Positions 43,946 to 52,741 of a stretch of DNA of 64,000 nt are shown piece after piece. Position numbers and translations under genes: made by a program. Position 1 is the first letter of the stretch. Every line of letters begins with the position of its first letter. The stretch lies in NCBI GenBank assembly GCA_018712865.1, contig DVGH01000034.1, forward strand, positions 62,001 through 126,000, written 5' to 3'. Below the pieces are notes generated by a model. The model ran no database searches and was not told the origin of the DNA. It saw nothing but the letters and a program-made list of their open reading frames with translations. The stretch is from Scatavimonas merdipullorum. GTDB lineage: Bacteria; Bacillota; Clostridia; Oscillospirales; Acutalibacteraceae.

Positions 43946-44227
43946 TTATTCCTGCTCTTCTCTCATTTTTGCGAAACAGTCACTGCAATATACAGCGCGG
44001 TCTTCTCTGGGCTTAAAAGGAACCCTGGCTTCCTGTCCGCATGCTGCACAGGTGGCCACAAACATTTCGCGGTCAGCCTTCGCCGCGTTCTTTCTTGCGT
44101 CACGGCAGGGCTTACATCTCTGCGGCTCGTTTACAAAGCCTTTTTCCGCATAAAATTCCTGCTCGCCCGCGGTGAAAATAAATTCCTGCCCGCACTCCTT
44201 GCAAATGAGAGTTTTGTCTTCGTACAT
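43946..44227 (-). CDS. Zinc-ribbon protein of unknown function
   Basis: 93 residues with two CxxC pairs in each half: CKECG and CKPC (16-30 residues apart) in the first, CAACG and CSDC in the second, plus a conserved FTAGEQEFYAEKGF stretch. This layout is that of the zinc-ribbon proteins found widely in Bacillota next to diverse genes; they are thought to bind nucleic acid or act as chaperone-like factors, but no function is established. Confidence 0.85.
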   Translation of the reverse strand: MYEDKTLICKECGQEFIFTAGEQEFYAEKGFVNEPQRCKPCRDARKNAAKADREMFVATCAACGQEARVPFKPREDRAVYCSDCFAKMREEQE

Positions 44228-44340
44228 GTGATTTTACCTCGCTTTGGATTAAATAAATTTTTCGCCCCCGGGCGGATTTGCACCGCCGCCTTTGTAAAAC
44301 AACGCTCTTCTGGAATAAGCTACATGGGACATATTGAATT

Positions 44341-44928
44341 TTAAACGCTCCTGAGTTTTTTTCTTATTCTCTGTAAAGCATTGTCTACCGCCTTCGGGTG
44401 CGTACCCAAAGCTTTTGCTGTTTGGGCGTAGGTGTGTCCGCTTAAATAGTAAGAAAGCACCTGCAGCTCAAAAGGGGAAAGCACGCTTTTAATGTGCCGC
44501 ATCACCGCTTGATAGCTTTCTGCGTCAATCAGTTCCTGCTCCGGATCACGGGACACCCCACCGCCCGGCTGCAGGCTGCTGTCAGACAACGGCACAAGGC
44601 ATTCCTGCGGAATATCCTTTGCCCTCTTTTCACTTTTATATACAGACATAAAGCGCCGCTGAATACAAACCCCTACATAAGTGGAAAAAGAAGCGCCTGC
44701 CGTACTGTCAAAGCTCTTTACCGCATGAATAAAAGAAATAAAACCCTCCTGGATAAAGTCCTCAAGCTCCGTTTTGGCTCCGCGATATACAGAAGCCTTC
44801 GCCCGGATTACCGAAAGATAGCGCTCTGCCAGCGTATTAAACGCATTTCCATCGCCGCTGCGGATCAATGCAATCAGGCGGTCGTCAGAATAGTTGTCCA
44901 TATGCTTATCCGACCATGTTTTACCCAT
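44341..44928 (-). CDS. SigH-like sigma-70 factor
   Basis: 195 residues, region 2 (ELEDFIQEGFISFIHAVKSFD; quoted short: DFIQEGFISFIHAV), then FSTYVGVCIQRR, and region 4 (SPFELQVLSYYLSGHTYAQTAKALGTHPKAVDNALQRIRKKL; key part KAVDNALQRIRKKL, like Spo0H). Spo0H/SigH drives entry to sporulation. The match is to the sub-family, not proven to the orthologue. A good promoter lies upstream. Confidence 0.82.
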   Translation of the reverse strand: MGKTWSDKHMDNYSDDRLIALIRSGDGNAFNTLAERYLSVIRAKASVYRGAKTELEDFIQEGFISFIHAVKSFDSTAGASFSTYVGVCIQRRFMSVYKSEKRAKDIPQECLVPLSDSSLQPGGGVSRDPEQELIDAESYQAVMRHIKSVLSPFELQVLSYYLSGHTYAQTAKALGTHPKAVDNALQRIRKKLRSV

Positions 44929-44969
44929 AAAATTACCCCGCCGCCGATCCTTTTGCCTGTGTAATGGAT

Positions 44970-44998
44970 ATTGTACTGCATTTCTAAAAATAAGTCAA
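44970..44998 (-). promoter_or_regulatory. Promoter of the SigH-like gene
   Basis: On the - strand TTGACT (44998-44993), 17 bp, TACAAT (44975-44970), about 40 bp before the start codon. Confidence 0.75.
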
Positions 44999-45211
44999 AT
45001 ACTTTTTTCTATTCCTTGTAAAATTATAAAAAGATGTGTTAAATTTTTAGATACAATCTACACATTCCTGTCGTAAAAGCAAATTTTGTATGCCCTTTTG
45101 AGCTTTCTTTGCCGCTCATTTGTGAAGAATACAAACATATTTTATTTTGTTTGTATACGCTATGGTAAAATACGGTCATATATCATACGCATTGTAAAAG
45201 GAAGTGGCACT

Positions 45212-46738
45212 ATGGTCGTACATTGCAACAGCCTTGGGCTTTTCGGGTTGGATGCCTTTTTGGTAGAGGTAGAAGCAGACGTATCAAACGGGATGGCTGC
45301 GTTTGATATTGTCGGGCTGCCCGATGCCGCCGTCAAAGAATCGCGTGACCGGGTGCGCGCCGCATTGAAAAACTGCGGGTTTACTTTTCCCTTAGGCAGG
45401 ATCACCATCAACCTTGCACCGGCAGATATCCGTAAAGAAGGCCCCTTATACGATCTGCCCATTCTCGCCGCTTTGCTGCAGGCAACCGGGCAGATCGCAC
45501 CGCTGCCGGACGACGTCGCCCTGATCGGCGAGCTGTCCCTAAGCGGGGAGATCCGACGGATAAACGGCATACTGCCCATGGCCATCCATGCAAAGCAGTC
45601 AGGGATCAAAAAGCTGTTTGTTCCTTATGCAAACGCGCAGGAAGGCGCCGTTGTACAGGGGCTTTGCATTTACCCTGTACAAAACCTGAAGCAGCTGCTT
45701 TTACATTTAAACGGCAGGCAGGAAATAACGCCCGCCCGCCTTGCTGCCGAACCCGCTTTGCAGCCCCCAACCCTGCTGGATTTTTCCCAGGTCAAAGGTC
45801 AGTACGAAGCAAAGCGCGCTATGGAGGTCGCCGCCGCAGGCGGCCACAATATCCTACTGGTCGGCCCGCCCGGCTCCGGCAAAAGTATGCTTGCCAAGCG
45901 CCTGCCTTCCATTTTGCCGGACATGCGTTTTGAAGAAACCATAGAAACGACAAAAATCCATTCCATTGCCGGCGTATTAAAAAACGGGCAGCTTGTACGC
46001 AGCCGGCCATTCCGCAGCCCGCACCACACGGTTTCGGCCGCGGGCCTTTCCGGTGGCGGCGCAATACCAAAGCCCGGCGAGCTTTCTCTGGCGCACAACG
46101 GCGTACTTTTTTTGGACGAGCTGCCGGAATTCTCGCGCAGCGCACTTGAGGTGCTGCGCCAACCGGTAGAGGAAGGCGTCGTAACCATATCCAGGGTCAG
46201 CGGCAGCGTTTCCTATCCCTGCCGCGTCATGCTGGTTGCCGCTATGAACCCCTGCCCATGCGGCTATTTTGGCCATCCCACGCGCAAATGCTCCTGCACA
46301 CCCGGCGCTGTAGCGCGCTATCTTTCGCGCGTGTCAGGCCCGCTGCTGGACCGGCTGGATCTGCATATAGAGGTTCCTCCCGTCCGGTTCGAAGAACTGG
46401 CAAAAGACAGCCATGAAGAAAGCTCTCAACAGGTACAAACGCGCGTAAACCGTGCAAGAGAAATACAGCGCGCGCGTTACAAAGACAGCAAAATTACATG
46501 CAACGCACATTTAAGCCCCGCTATGCTCCAGCGCTGCTGTCCTATGGACGCTAAGGCCGAGCTTTTATTAAAGAACGCTTTTGACAGACTGGGCTTTTCA
46601 GCACGCGCCTATGACCGTGTGCTGAAGGTATCGCGCACCATTGCGGACCTTGAAGGGAGCCAGATAATCCGCTCTGCGCACATTGCAGAAGCAATCCAGT
46701 ACAGAAGTCTCGACCGGAAATACTGGCGCACAGTATGA
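45212..46738 (+). CDS. comM: ComM/YifB-type AAA+ protein (Mg-chelatase family)
   Basis: 508-residue helicase of the Mg-chelatase-like family; ComM helps integrate incoming DNA during transformation by branch migration. N-terminal Lon-like S5 fold (FDIVGLPDAAVKESRDRVRAA; quoted short), Walker A LLVGPPGSGKSMLAKRLP, then FRSPHHTVS and LFLDELPEFSR. ATG 45212 (MVVHCNS) has AAAGGAAG upstream; a longer in-frame start at 45086 is not supported. Confidence 0.93.
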   Translation: MVVHCNSLGLFGLDAFLVEVEADVSNGMAAFDIVGLPDAAVKESRDRVRAALKNCGFTFPLGRITINLAPADIRKEGPLYDLPILAALLQATGQIAPLPDDVALIGELSLSGEIRRINGILPMAIHAKQSGIKKLFVPYANAQEGAVVQGLCIYPVQNLKQLLLHLNGRQEITPARLAAEPALQPPTLLDFSQVKGQYEAKRAMEVAAAGGHNILLVGPPGSGKSMLAKRLPSILPDMRFEETIETTKIHSIAGVLKNGQLVRSRPFRSPHHTVSAAGLSGGGAIPKPGELSLAHNGVLFLDELPEFSRSALEVLRQPVEEGVVTISRVSGSVSYPCRVMLVAAMNPCPCGYFGHPTRKCSCTPGAVARYLSRVSGPLLDRLDLHIEVPPVRFEELAKDSHEESSQQVQTRVNRAREIQRARYKDSKITCNAHLSPAMLQRCCPMDAKAELLLKNAFDRLGFSARAYDRVLKVSRTIADLEGSQIIRSAHIAEAIQYRSLDRKYWRTV

Positions 46739-46871
46739 ATAAAACCGCGCGCCTTATCGTTTGATTTCACGCGCCATATAGCCATATAAAAGAAACCTGC
46801 ACGATTGCGCCGCACTTTTGTGTAAATAATTACAAAATTGGTTAAAATGATGTTACGAACACGATTTTCGG

Positions 46872-46900
46872 TTGACAAGAATATGGAATTGTATTATCAT
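46872..46900 (+). promoter_or_regulatory. murA promoter
   Basis: TTGACA (46872-46877), 17 bp, TATCAT (46895-46900). This leaves a leader of about 190 nt before the murA TTG. Confidence 0.7.
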
Positions 46901-46997
46901 TGCAAGTAGTGTTTTTTTGGTAATGTTGCAACAGCAAACAACCATATGTTTGATTATATCGAACAAAAAACAAATTCGCAGGTTTTGAATTCCGACA

Positions 46998-47024
46998 AAT
47001 TCCGGACTGGTTCCGGAATTTTTA
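46998..47024 (+). terminator. Terminator-like hairpin in the murA leader
   Basis: AATTCCGG (46998-47005) / CCGGAATT (47013-47020) with a 7-base loop, followed by five T counting the stem end. It lies between the murA promoter and the chosen start, so it may act as an attenuator. Confidence 0.6.
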
Positions 47025-47095
47025 TACATAGGCGGATTGCACCGTTGGTACATAAAACGGCGCAAACTGAAAAACGATATGGGAGTGTGCCACAC

Positions 47096-48382
47096 TTGGA
47101 TAAATTTGTGATCAACGGCGGCCTCCCCCTAAAAGGGGAAGTTACCGTAAGCGGGGCAAAGAATGCGGCTGTCGCCATTATTCCGGCTGTTATTCTTGCC
47201 GATGAGCCCTGCCGCATTGAAAATATACCAAACATCAGCGACGTAACCTTTATTGCAAATATTTTGGCGCAAATCGGCGCCAGCGTTAAAAGAATTAACA
47301 AATCCACTTTGGAAATAGACCCCACCGGTATACGTACCTCTATTGCAACCTACGAACAGGTCAAGGGCATGCGCGCCTCTTATTATCTTTTGGGCGCACT
47401 CCTTGGGAAATTCAACCAGGCGCAGGTTGCCATGCCGGGCGGGTGCGATTTTGGCGTTCGCCCTGTCGACCAGCATTTAAAGGGCTTTGCCGCTTTGGGT
47501 GCCAAGCACGAACTGATCAACGGTGCGGTCATCAGCGTAAGCGCCGAACAGCTTGTGGGGGCGCATATTTATCTGGACGTCGTTTCTGTGGGCGCAACCA
47601 TGAACATCATGCTTGCAGCCGTAAAGGCACAGGGCATGACTGTGCTGGAAAATGCCGCAAAGGAACCGCACGTTGTCGACCTTGCAAATTTTTTAAACTC
47701 CATGGGCGCAGATATCCGCGGCGCAGGTACAGACGTCATTAAAATCAGAGGTGTGCAGCATCTGCACGGAACAACCTATTCCATTATTCCTGACCAGATC
47801 GAAGCAGGCACCTATATGGTCGCCGCTGCTGCCACAAACGGCGATGTTCTGGTTAAAAACGTTATCCCCAAGCATTTAGAATCCATTTCTGCAAAGCTGC
47901 GCGAAATGGGCGCACAGGTTACGGAATATGACGAGGCCGTCCATGTAAAGAGCAGCGGACGCCTTTCACGCTGCAATATAAAAACAATGCCGCATCCCGG
48001 TTTCCCAACCGATATGCAGCCGCAGTTTGCGGCACTTCTGTCGATTTCCAACGGTACCAGCATCATTAACGAAAACGTATGGGATAACCGTTTCCGCTAT
48101 GTCAGTGAACTTTGCAGGATGGGCGCGCAAATTTCTGTCGACGGCAGGCTTGCTATTATCGAGGGTGTGGAAGAGCTGATCGCCGCACCCGTAAAGGCAA
48201 CCGACCTGCGTGCCGGCGCGGCTATGATTATTGCCGGCCTTTGCGCAAAGGGCACGACAGAAATTGAAAACATTGTGCATATAGAGCGCGGCTATGAAGA
48301 TATTGTCAATAAATTCAGGGGACTTGGCGCAGACATCAAAAAAGAGCGTACACAAACTACCACGCACGTTGTAACGGCTTGA
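47096..48382 (+). CDS. murA: UDP-N-acetylglucosamine 1-carboxyvinyltransferase MurA
   Basis: Commits UDP-GlcNAc to peptidoglycan by adding enolpyruvate from PEP; target of fosfomycin. 428 aa from the TTG at 47096 (LDKFVINGGLPLKGEV), with GGGAG about 10 bases upstream. The catalytic Cys lies in MPGGCDFGVRPVD, and AKNAAVAIIPAVILA is the GAKNAA motif. A frame open from 46946 would add 50 residues that run across the leader hairpin and have no Shine-Dalgarno site; not used. Confidence 0.93.
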   Translation: MDKFVINGGLPLKGEVTVSGAKNAAVAIIPAVILADEPCRIENIPNISDVTFIANILAQIGASVKRINKSTLEIDPTGIRTSIATYEQVKGMRASYYLLGALLGKFNQAQVAMPGGCDFGVRPVDQHLKGFAALGAKHELINGAVISVSAEQLVGAHIYLDVVSVGATMNIMLAAVKAQGMTVLENAAKEPHVVDLANFLNSMGADIRGAGTDVIKIRGVQHLHGTTYSIIPDQIEAGTYMVAAAATNGDVLVKNVIPKHLESISAKLREMGAQVTEYDEAVHVKSSGRLSRCNIKTMPHPGFPTDMQPQFAALLSISNGTSIINENVWDNRFRYVSELCRMGAQISVDGRLAIIEGVEELIAAPVKATDLRAGAAMIIAGLCAKGTTEIENIVHIERGYEDIVNKFRGLGADIKKERTQTTTHVVTA

Positions 48383-48411
48383 TTTTTTGAAGCACCGGTG
48401 ATGATTTTTAA

Positions 48412-48450
48412 AAGAAGGAAAGGCGGACAGCTTTGTCTGCCTTCTTTTTT
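48412..48450 (+). terminator. Terminator after murA
   Basis: AAGGCGGACA / TGTCTGCCTT (one G-U) around 4 nt, then a T6 run. Confidence 0.85.
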
Positions 48451-48504
48451 CATATATACAAAAACGTAAAAGACACAAAGATTTTTTAAGGAGCGCTTTT
48501 TCAT

Positions 48505-49296
48505 ATGGCACGTTTATGCCCACTGTTTTCCGGCAGCAAAGGCAATTGCTACTACATAGGCAGCGGCAGCGGCGGCATTTTGGTTGACGCGGGCCGCAGC
48601 GCCAAGCAAATTGAAGCTGCCATGGTACAAAACGAACTGGATATCCGCCTTGTAAAAGGCATTTTCATTACACATGAGCATTCTGACCATATACAGGGGC
48701 TGCGCGTGCTTGCTTCGCGTTACCATATGGATGTCTATGCATCCTCCGGCACGCTTGAAGCACTGGACGCCCAAGGTGTCCTAAACGGTCAGTTTAAAAG
48801 CCATACGGTCGAAAGCAGCGGCGTGCAGGCCGGCGATATGCTGATCCGGCCTTTTCAAACATCACATGACGCAAAAGAAAGTACGGGCTTTGTCGTTACC
48901 ACCGGCGATGGAAGAAAGGCCGCCGTCGCAACAGACACCGGCGTTTTAACAGAAGCTATCAAACAGGCTGTTTTGGGTTGTGACTGTGTGATTATTGAGT
49001 CAAACCACGACGTGGGCATGCTGCTCAACGGCATCTATCCATATTACCTAAAACGCCGAATTTTATCAGACCGGGGCCATCTTTCCAACGAGGTGTGCGC
49101 GCAATTTCTTCCCACGCTGGTCAAACATGGTACAACCAGGCTTGTGCTGGCTCATTTAAGCCGTGAAAACAACCTGCCCAATATTGCCATGCAGTCGGCT
49201 GTATGCGCGCTGGAAAGCGCCGGCATGCGCCGCGACAGCGACTATATGCTGACAATAGCACCCGAAACCACGCAGGGAAAAACCATTCTTTTTTGA
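48505..49296 (+). CDS. WalJ (YycJ)-type metallo-beta-lactamase-fold hydrolase
   Basis: 263 residues. N-terminal CPLFSGSKGNCYYIG and the metal motif THEHSDHIQG; further His/Asp ligands in TSHDAKESTGF, DTGVL and LSNEVCAQF, family-typical. WalJ homologues are encoded in the wal operon and next to rlmH in many Bacillota, as here (rlmH 15 bp downstream). They have been linked to DNA or cell-wall stress; the substrate is not settled. Confidence 0.88.
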   Translation: MARLCPLFSGSKGNCYYIGSGSGGILVDAGRSAKQIEAAMVQNELDIRLVKGIFITHEHSDHIQGLRVLASRYHMDVYASSGTLEALDAQGVLNGQFKSHTVESSGVQAGDMLIRPFQTSHDAKESTGFVVTTGDGRKAAVATDTGVLTEAIKQAVLGCDCVIIESNHDVGMLLNGIYPYYLKRRILSDRGHLSNEVCAQFLPTLVKHGTTRLVLAHLSRENNLPNIAMQSAVCALESAGMRRDSDYMLTIAPETTQGKTILF

Positions 49297-49310
49297 AAAG
49301 AGGCCAAATT

Positions 49311-49793
49311 ATGCTGACCATACACATCCTTTGCGTAGGCTCCTTAAAAGAATCCTACTGGGCGCAGGCCTGCGCCGAATACCAAAAACGCCTAGGCGCG
49401 TTTTGCCGCTTTACCATTACAGAGGTAAACGAAGAAAAGGCTCCGCAAAACCCCTCCCCTGCACAGATCGAACAAATTTTGCAGGCCGAGGGCAACCGCC
49501 TCCTTGCAAAAATGGATCCACAGGCATATACCGTCGCCATGTGCATAGAAGGCAAGCCGCTTTCCTCTAAGGCATTCTCTGAACAAATAAACGCCATCGC
49601 CGTTGCGGGCACGAGCAAAATCATTTTTTTCATCGGCGGCTCCTTTGGCCTTTCCAGCACAGTCAAACAGGCCGCAAATCTGCAACTATCCATGTCTTCT
49701 ATGACCTTTCCCCACCAGCTTGCGCGGGTTATGCTTTGTGAACAAATCTACCGTGCGTTCCAAATCTCCGCGGGCGGCAAGTATCATAAATAA
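49311..49793 (+). CDS. rlmH: 23S rRNA (pseudouridine1915-N3)-methyltransferase RlmH
   Basis: 160-residue SPOUT methyltransferase acting on assembled 70S ribosomes at position 1915. C-terminal EQIYRAFQISAGGKYHK and FFIGGSFGLS are diagnostic. ATG 49311 has AAAAGAGG upstream; an ORF start 36 codons earlier is inside the previous gene. Confidence 0.95.
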   Translation: MLTIHILCVGSLKESYWAQACAEYQKRLGAFCRFTITEVNEEKAPQNPSPAQIEQILQAEGNRLLAKMDPQAYTVAMCIEGKPLSSKAFSEQINAIAVAGTSKIIFFIGGSFGLSSTVKQAANLQLSMSSMTFPHQLARVMLCEQIYRAFQISAGGKYHK

Positions 49794-49828
49794 AACAAGG
49801 GATAAAATAGAAAAGGAAGGTGGTCTAA

Positions 49829-51592
49829 ATGGCGCTGGACGGTGCTTTTTTACACCATTTAAAGGCAGAGCTTCAAAGCGCTTTGCTCCATTGCCGGGTA
49901 GAAAAAATTTATCAGCCGGCAAAAGAGGAGATTGTGCTTTCCATGCGCGGTGCAGGCGGAGCGCACAAGCTTCTGCTTTCATCGCGCGCAAACTCCCCTC
50001 GGGCTGCGTTAACCGCTTATGCGCCTGAAAACCCGCAAACCCCCCCCATGCTGTGCATGCTTTTGCGCAAACGTCTCTCGGGCGCAAAGCTTAAAGATAT
50101 CCGCCAACCCAATCTGGAGCGGATGCTCTGTTTTGACTTTGACGCAACCAATGAGCTGGGCGACCGGGTCGTGCTGACGCTGATCATCGAAATCATGGGC
50201 AAATACAGCAACGTCATTTTAACAGAAGAAGACGGCAAAATTATTGATGCGTTAAAGCGCGTAGACATGACCATGTCGTCACAACGGTTGATTCTGCCGG
50301 GCATCCCCTATCAAATACCGCCTGCACAGGATAAGCTTTGCTTTTTACAGACCGATATACAAGACATTCTTGCGTATATCTATAAGCAGGAAAATACCCT
50401 TCCGTTAAGTCGTGCGCTGTTAAACCATATTCAGGGCCTTTCCCCCATTGTATGCCGGGAGCTTGCCCATCTCTCCTGCCGCGGGGCAGACCCCGCAGTG
50501 CAAGCCATGACCCCGGAGCACAGGCAAAGGCTGCAGTTTTTCCTGTCCAGAACGGCGCAAACCGTTCAAAATACAAGCGGCGCTCCATATATGGTCTGTC
50601 GGCCCGACGGCAAGCCGTTGGACTTTTCCTTTATGAATATCGTCCAGTACGGTACGGCAGCCAGCACAAAGCGCTGCGAAAGCTTTTCCCGGCTGCTTGA
50701 CAGCTTTTACTATGAACGTGACCGGGCCGAGCGCATGCGCACAAAGGCGCAGGATCTGTTAAAGCTTTTAACAAACGCCTCTGATCGGCTTGCAAGAAAA
50801 ATCAACGCACAAAAGGCAGAGCTTTCCCAATGTGCAGATCGTGAAGCCCTGCGTATTTGCGGCGATCTTATCCAGGCAAACCTTTATAAAATTGAAAGGG
50901 GCGCCCCTTTTGCAGACCTGGAAAATTTTTATGGTAAGCAGGGCAGCACGCTGCGTGTTAAACTCAACCCCGCCCTTTCCCCTGCGCAAAATGCGCAAAA
51001 ATATTACAAAGACTACCGCAAGGCAAAGACGGCTGAGCAGGTATTGCAGGTGCAGATCGAAAAAGCACAGCAGGAGCTGCTGTATATAGACACCGTCTTC
51101 GAGGCGCTCAGTCGGGCAGGCACAGAGCGCGAGCTTGCAGAGATCCGGCAGGAGCTTATGGAACAAGGGTATATCCGGCGCAGCAAAGAAAAGCAGAAAA
51201 CAGCTGCGCTGCCGCCGTTTTGTTTTGTTTCTTCCGGCGGGTTTCAAATTTTGGTCGGGAGGAACAACCGGCAAAACGACACCCTTACCCTGAAAACGGC
51301 GGGCAACAACGACATATGGCTGCATACAAAAAATATCCCCGGCTCCCATACGGTGATTATAACAGAAAACCGCACGCCGGATGAACAAACGCTTTTGGAA
51401 GCGGCGCAGCTTGCCGCGTTCCACAGCAGGGCCAGGGACAGCGCCCAGGTTCCCGTAGACTACACCCAAATCCGGTACGTAAGCAAGCCATCCGGCGCCA
51501 AACCGGGTATGGTCATTTATAAAAACAATAAAACGCTTTATGTTGCGCCGTGCATTCCACAGGGTATACAGGCACAGCATGGGCAGGGATAG
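49829..51592 (+). CDS. rqcH: NFACT-family ribosome quality-control factor RqcH
   Basis: 587 residues: NFACT-N (MALDGAFLHHLKAELQ), helix-hairpin-helix region, a coiled coil (about 290-440) and NFACT-R (DIWLHTKNIPGSHTVII). RqcH binds obstructed 50S subunits and adds an alanine tail to stalled peptides; older records call it fibronectin-binding protein. Residue 97 is Glu and 98 Arg, where Bacillus RqcH has Asp97-Arg98. AAGGAAGG precedes the ATG. Confidence 0.93.
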   Translation: MALDGAFLHHLKAELQSALLHCRVEKIYQPAKEEIVLSMRGAGGAHKLLLSSRANSPRAALTAYAPENPQTPPMLCMLLRKRLSGAKLKDIRQPNLERMLCFDFDATNELGDRVVLTLIIEIMGKYSNVILTEEDGKIIDALKRVDMTMSSQRLILPGIPYQIPPAQDKLCFLQTDIQDILAYIYKQENTLPLSRALLNHIQGLSPIVCRELAHLSCRGADPAVQAMTPEHRQRLQFFLSRTAQTVQNTSGAPYMVCRPDGKPLDFSFMNIVQYGTAASTKRCESFSRLLDSFYYERDRAERMRTKAQDLLKLLTNASDRLARKINAQKAELSQCADREALRICGDLIQANLYKIERGAPFADLENFYGKQGSTLRVKLNPALSPAQNAQKYYKDYRKAKTAEQVLQVQIEKAQQELLYIDTVFEALSRAGTERELAEIRQELMEQGYIRRSKEKQKTAALPPFCFVSSGGFQILVGRNNRQNDTLTLKTAGNNDIWLHTKNIPGSHTVIITENRTPDEQTLLEAAQLAAFHSRARDSAQVPVDYTQIRYVSKPSGAKPGMVIYKNNKTLYVAPCIPQGIQAQHGQG

Positions 51593-51617
51593 CCGGCTTT
51601 GGCTTCACTTGCAGCTG

Positions 51618-51646
51618 TTGCTTTTTGGCGTTTTATGTTCTATAAT
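51618..51646 (+). promoter_or_regulatory. Promoter of the DUF1858 gene
   Basis: TTGCTT (51618-51623), 17 bp, TATAAT (51641-51646), about 57 bp before the start. Confidence 0.7.
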
Positions 51647-51702
51647 CATAGCAGCGTAAAAAAACAAACGCTGCCACGAATAAAATTACGGAGGTTAAAA
51701 TA

Positions 51703-51906
51703 ATGGCACAGATTACAAAACAAACCATCATAGGCGATATTCTTGACCTGGACCAAACAACCGCGCCCTTTTTCCTGGAAATGGGGATGCATTGCCTGGG
51801 ATGCCCTTCCGCAAGGGGAGAAACGCTGGAAGAGGCATGTATGGTACACGGCGTGGACGCCGACGACCTTGTAAATCGGATCAACGCGCATCTTGCAAAC
51901 AAATAA
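51703..51906 (+). CDS. DUF1858 small redox-disulfide protein
   Basis: 67 residues, QTTAPFFLEMGMHCLGCPSARGETLEEAC (quoted only by key part: HCLGCPSA). Family members carry a CxxC and often lie beside hybrid cluster proteins; none is seen here. ACGGAGG precedes the ATG and a terminator follows, so it is a one-gene unit. Exact role unknown. Confidence 0.9.
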   Translation: MAQITKQTIIGDILDLDQTTAPFFLEMGMHCLGCPSARGETLEEACMVHGVDADDLVNRINAHLANK

Positions 51907-51915
51907 ACGCGCAGC

Positions 51916-51950
51916 GGGCGGGATCGCATCATACGATCCTGCCCTTTTAT
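51916..51950 (+). terminator. Terminator after the DUF1858 gene
   Basis: GGGCGGGATCG / CGATCCTGCCC (one G-U), 7-nt loop, followed by TTTTATTTTT. Confidence 0.85.
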
Positions 51951-52024
51951 TTTTATAAATCAAAAGTAACCCGGCCGGCTGCCGGATTTTCAGCCAAACT
52001 GATTGTGATAGAAAGGACCATTTT

Positions 52025-52741
52025 ATGAGCGCAAAACCATTGTTTGTATTATCCCCCCGCCTTGCCATGTGCGCTTCCTTTGTCCGGCGTGGCTGCCGTA
52101 TGGCAGATATCGGCACCGACCATGCCTACCTTCCTGTATGGCTTGTAAAATCGGGTTATATAAAAAGCGCCGTCGCTGCGGATATACGCCCAGGCCCTTT
52201 GGAAAACGGGCGCAGGACGATTCAAACATACCATGTGCAGCGCCAGGTATCCACACGCCTTACAGACGGCCTCTTGCAAATTTCACCGGAAGAATGCGAT
52301 GACATTGTCATCGCCGGCATGGGCGGCGAGCTGATTGTAAAGATCCTTTCCAGCGCTCCATGGATTCGGGATCCCCAAAAGCGCCTGATCCTGCAGCCCA
52401 TGTCCAAGGCAGAGGTACTGCGCGGATATCTGTTTCAAAACGGCTTTGACATATTGCAGGAAAAAGCAGTTCTCTCAGAAGGCAAGCTCTATACTGTTTT
52501 ACAGTGTGCATATACCGGCATGTCCTATCGCACAGATCCGGCGCTTTTATACTGCGGCAGGCTGCAGCCTTTGCAAAACGAGGTTGACAAAAGCTATATC
52601 GCACAGGCTATCAGACGGCTGCAACGAAAGGCCTTTGGATTATCGCAGGCAGGACAAAAGACACAGGCAGCACAGGTTATGCAGTACATAGAGTCCATTC
52701 AGCAAATATTGGAGGGAAAGAAAAAATGCCCACAACCGTAA
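52025..52741 (+). CDS. trmK: tRNA (adenine22-N1)-methyltransferase TrmK
   Basis: 238-residue SAM-dependent enzyme. LSPRLAMCASFV, MADIGTDHAYLPVWLV and AGMGGELIVKIL are TrmK features. The next gene, nif3-like, begins inside its 3' end (16-bp overlap), the usual trmK-nif3 pairing downstream of sigA in Bacillota, though sigA is not next to it here. Confidence 0.94.
   Translation: MSAKPLFVLSPRLAMCASFVRRGCRMADIGTDHAYLPVWLVKSGYIKSAVAADIRPGPLENGRRTIQTYHVQRQVSTRLTDGLLQISPEECDDIVIAGMGGELIVKILSSAPWIRDPQKRLILQPMSKAEVLRGYLFQNGFDILQEKAVLSEGKLYTVLQCAYTGMSYRTDPALLYCGRLQPLQNEVDKSYIAQAIRRLQRKAFGLSQAGQKTQAAQVMQYIESIQQILEGKKKCPQP

Noticed and set aside
45086..45211. 42-residue N-terminal extension of comM
   Set aside because: The frame is open by chance; AAAGGAAG and the conserved start lie at the ATG 45212.
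46946..47095. 50-residue N-terminal extension of murA
   Set aside because: No Shine-Dalgarno site; it crosses a terminator-like hairpin; MurA homology starts at the TTG at 47096.
50768..51580. 270-codon - strand frame
   Set aside because: Antisense to rqcH; no start site and a Cys/Phe/Arg-rich improbable product.
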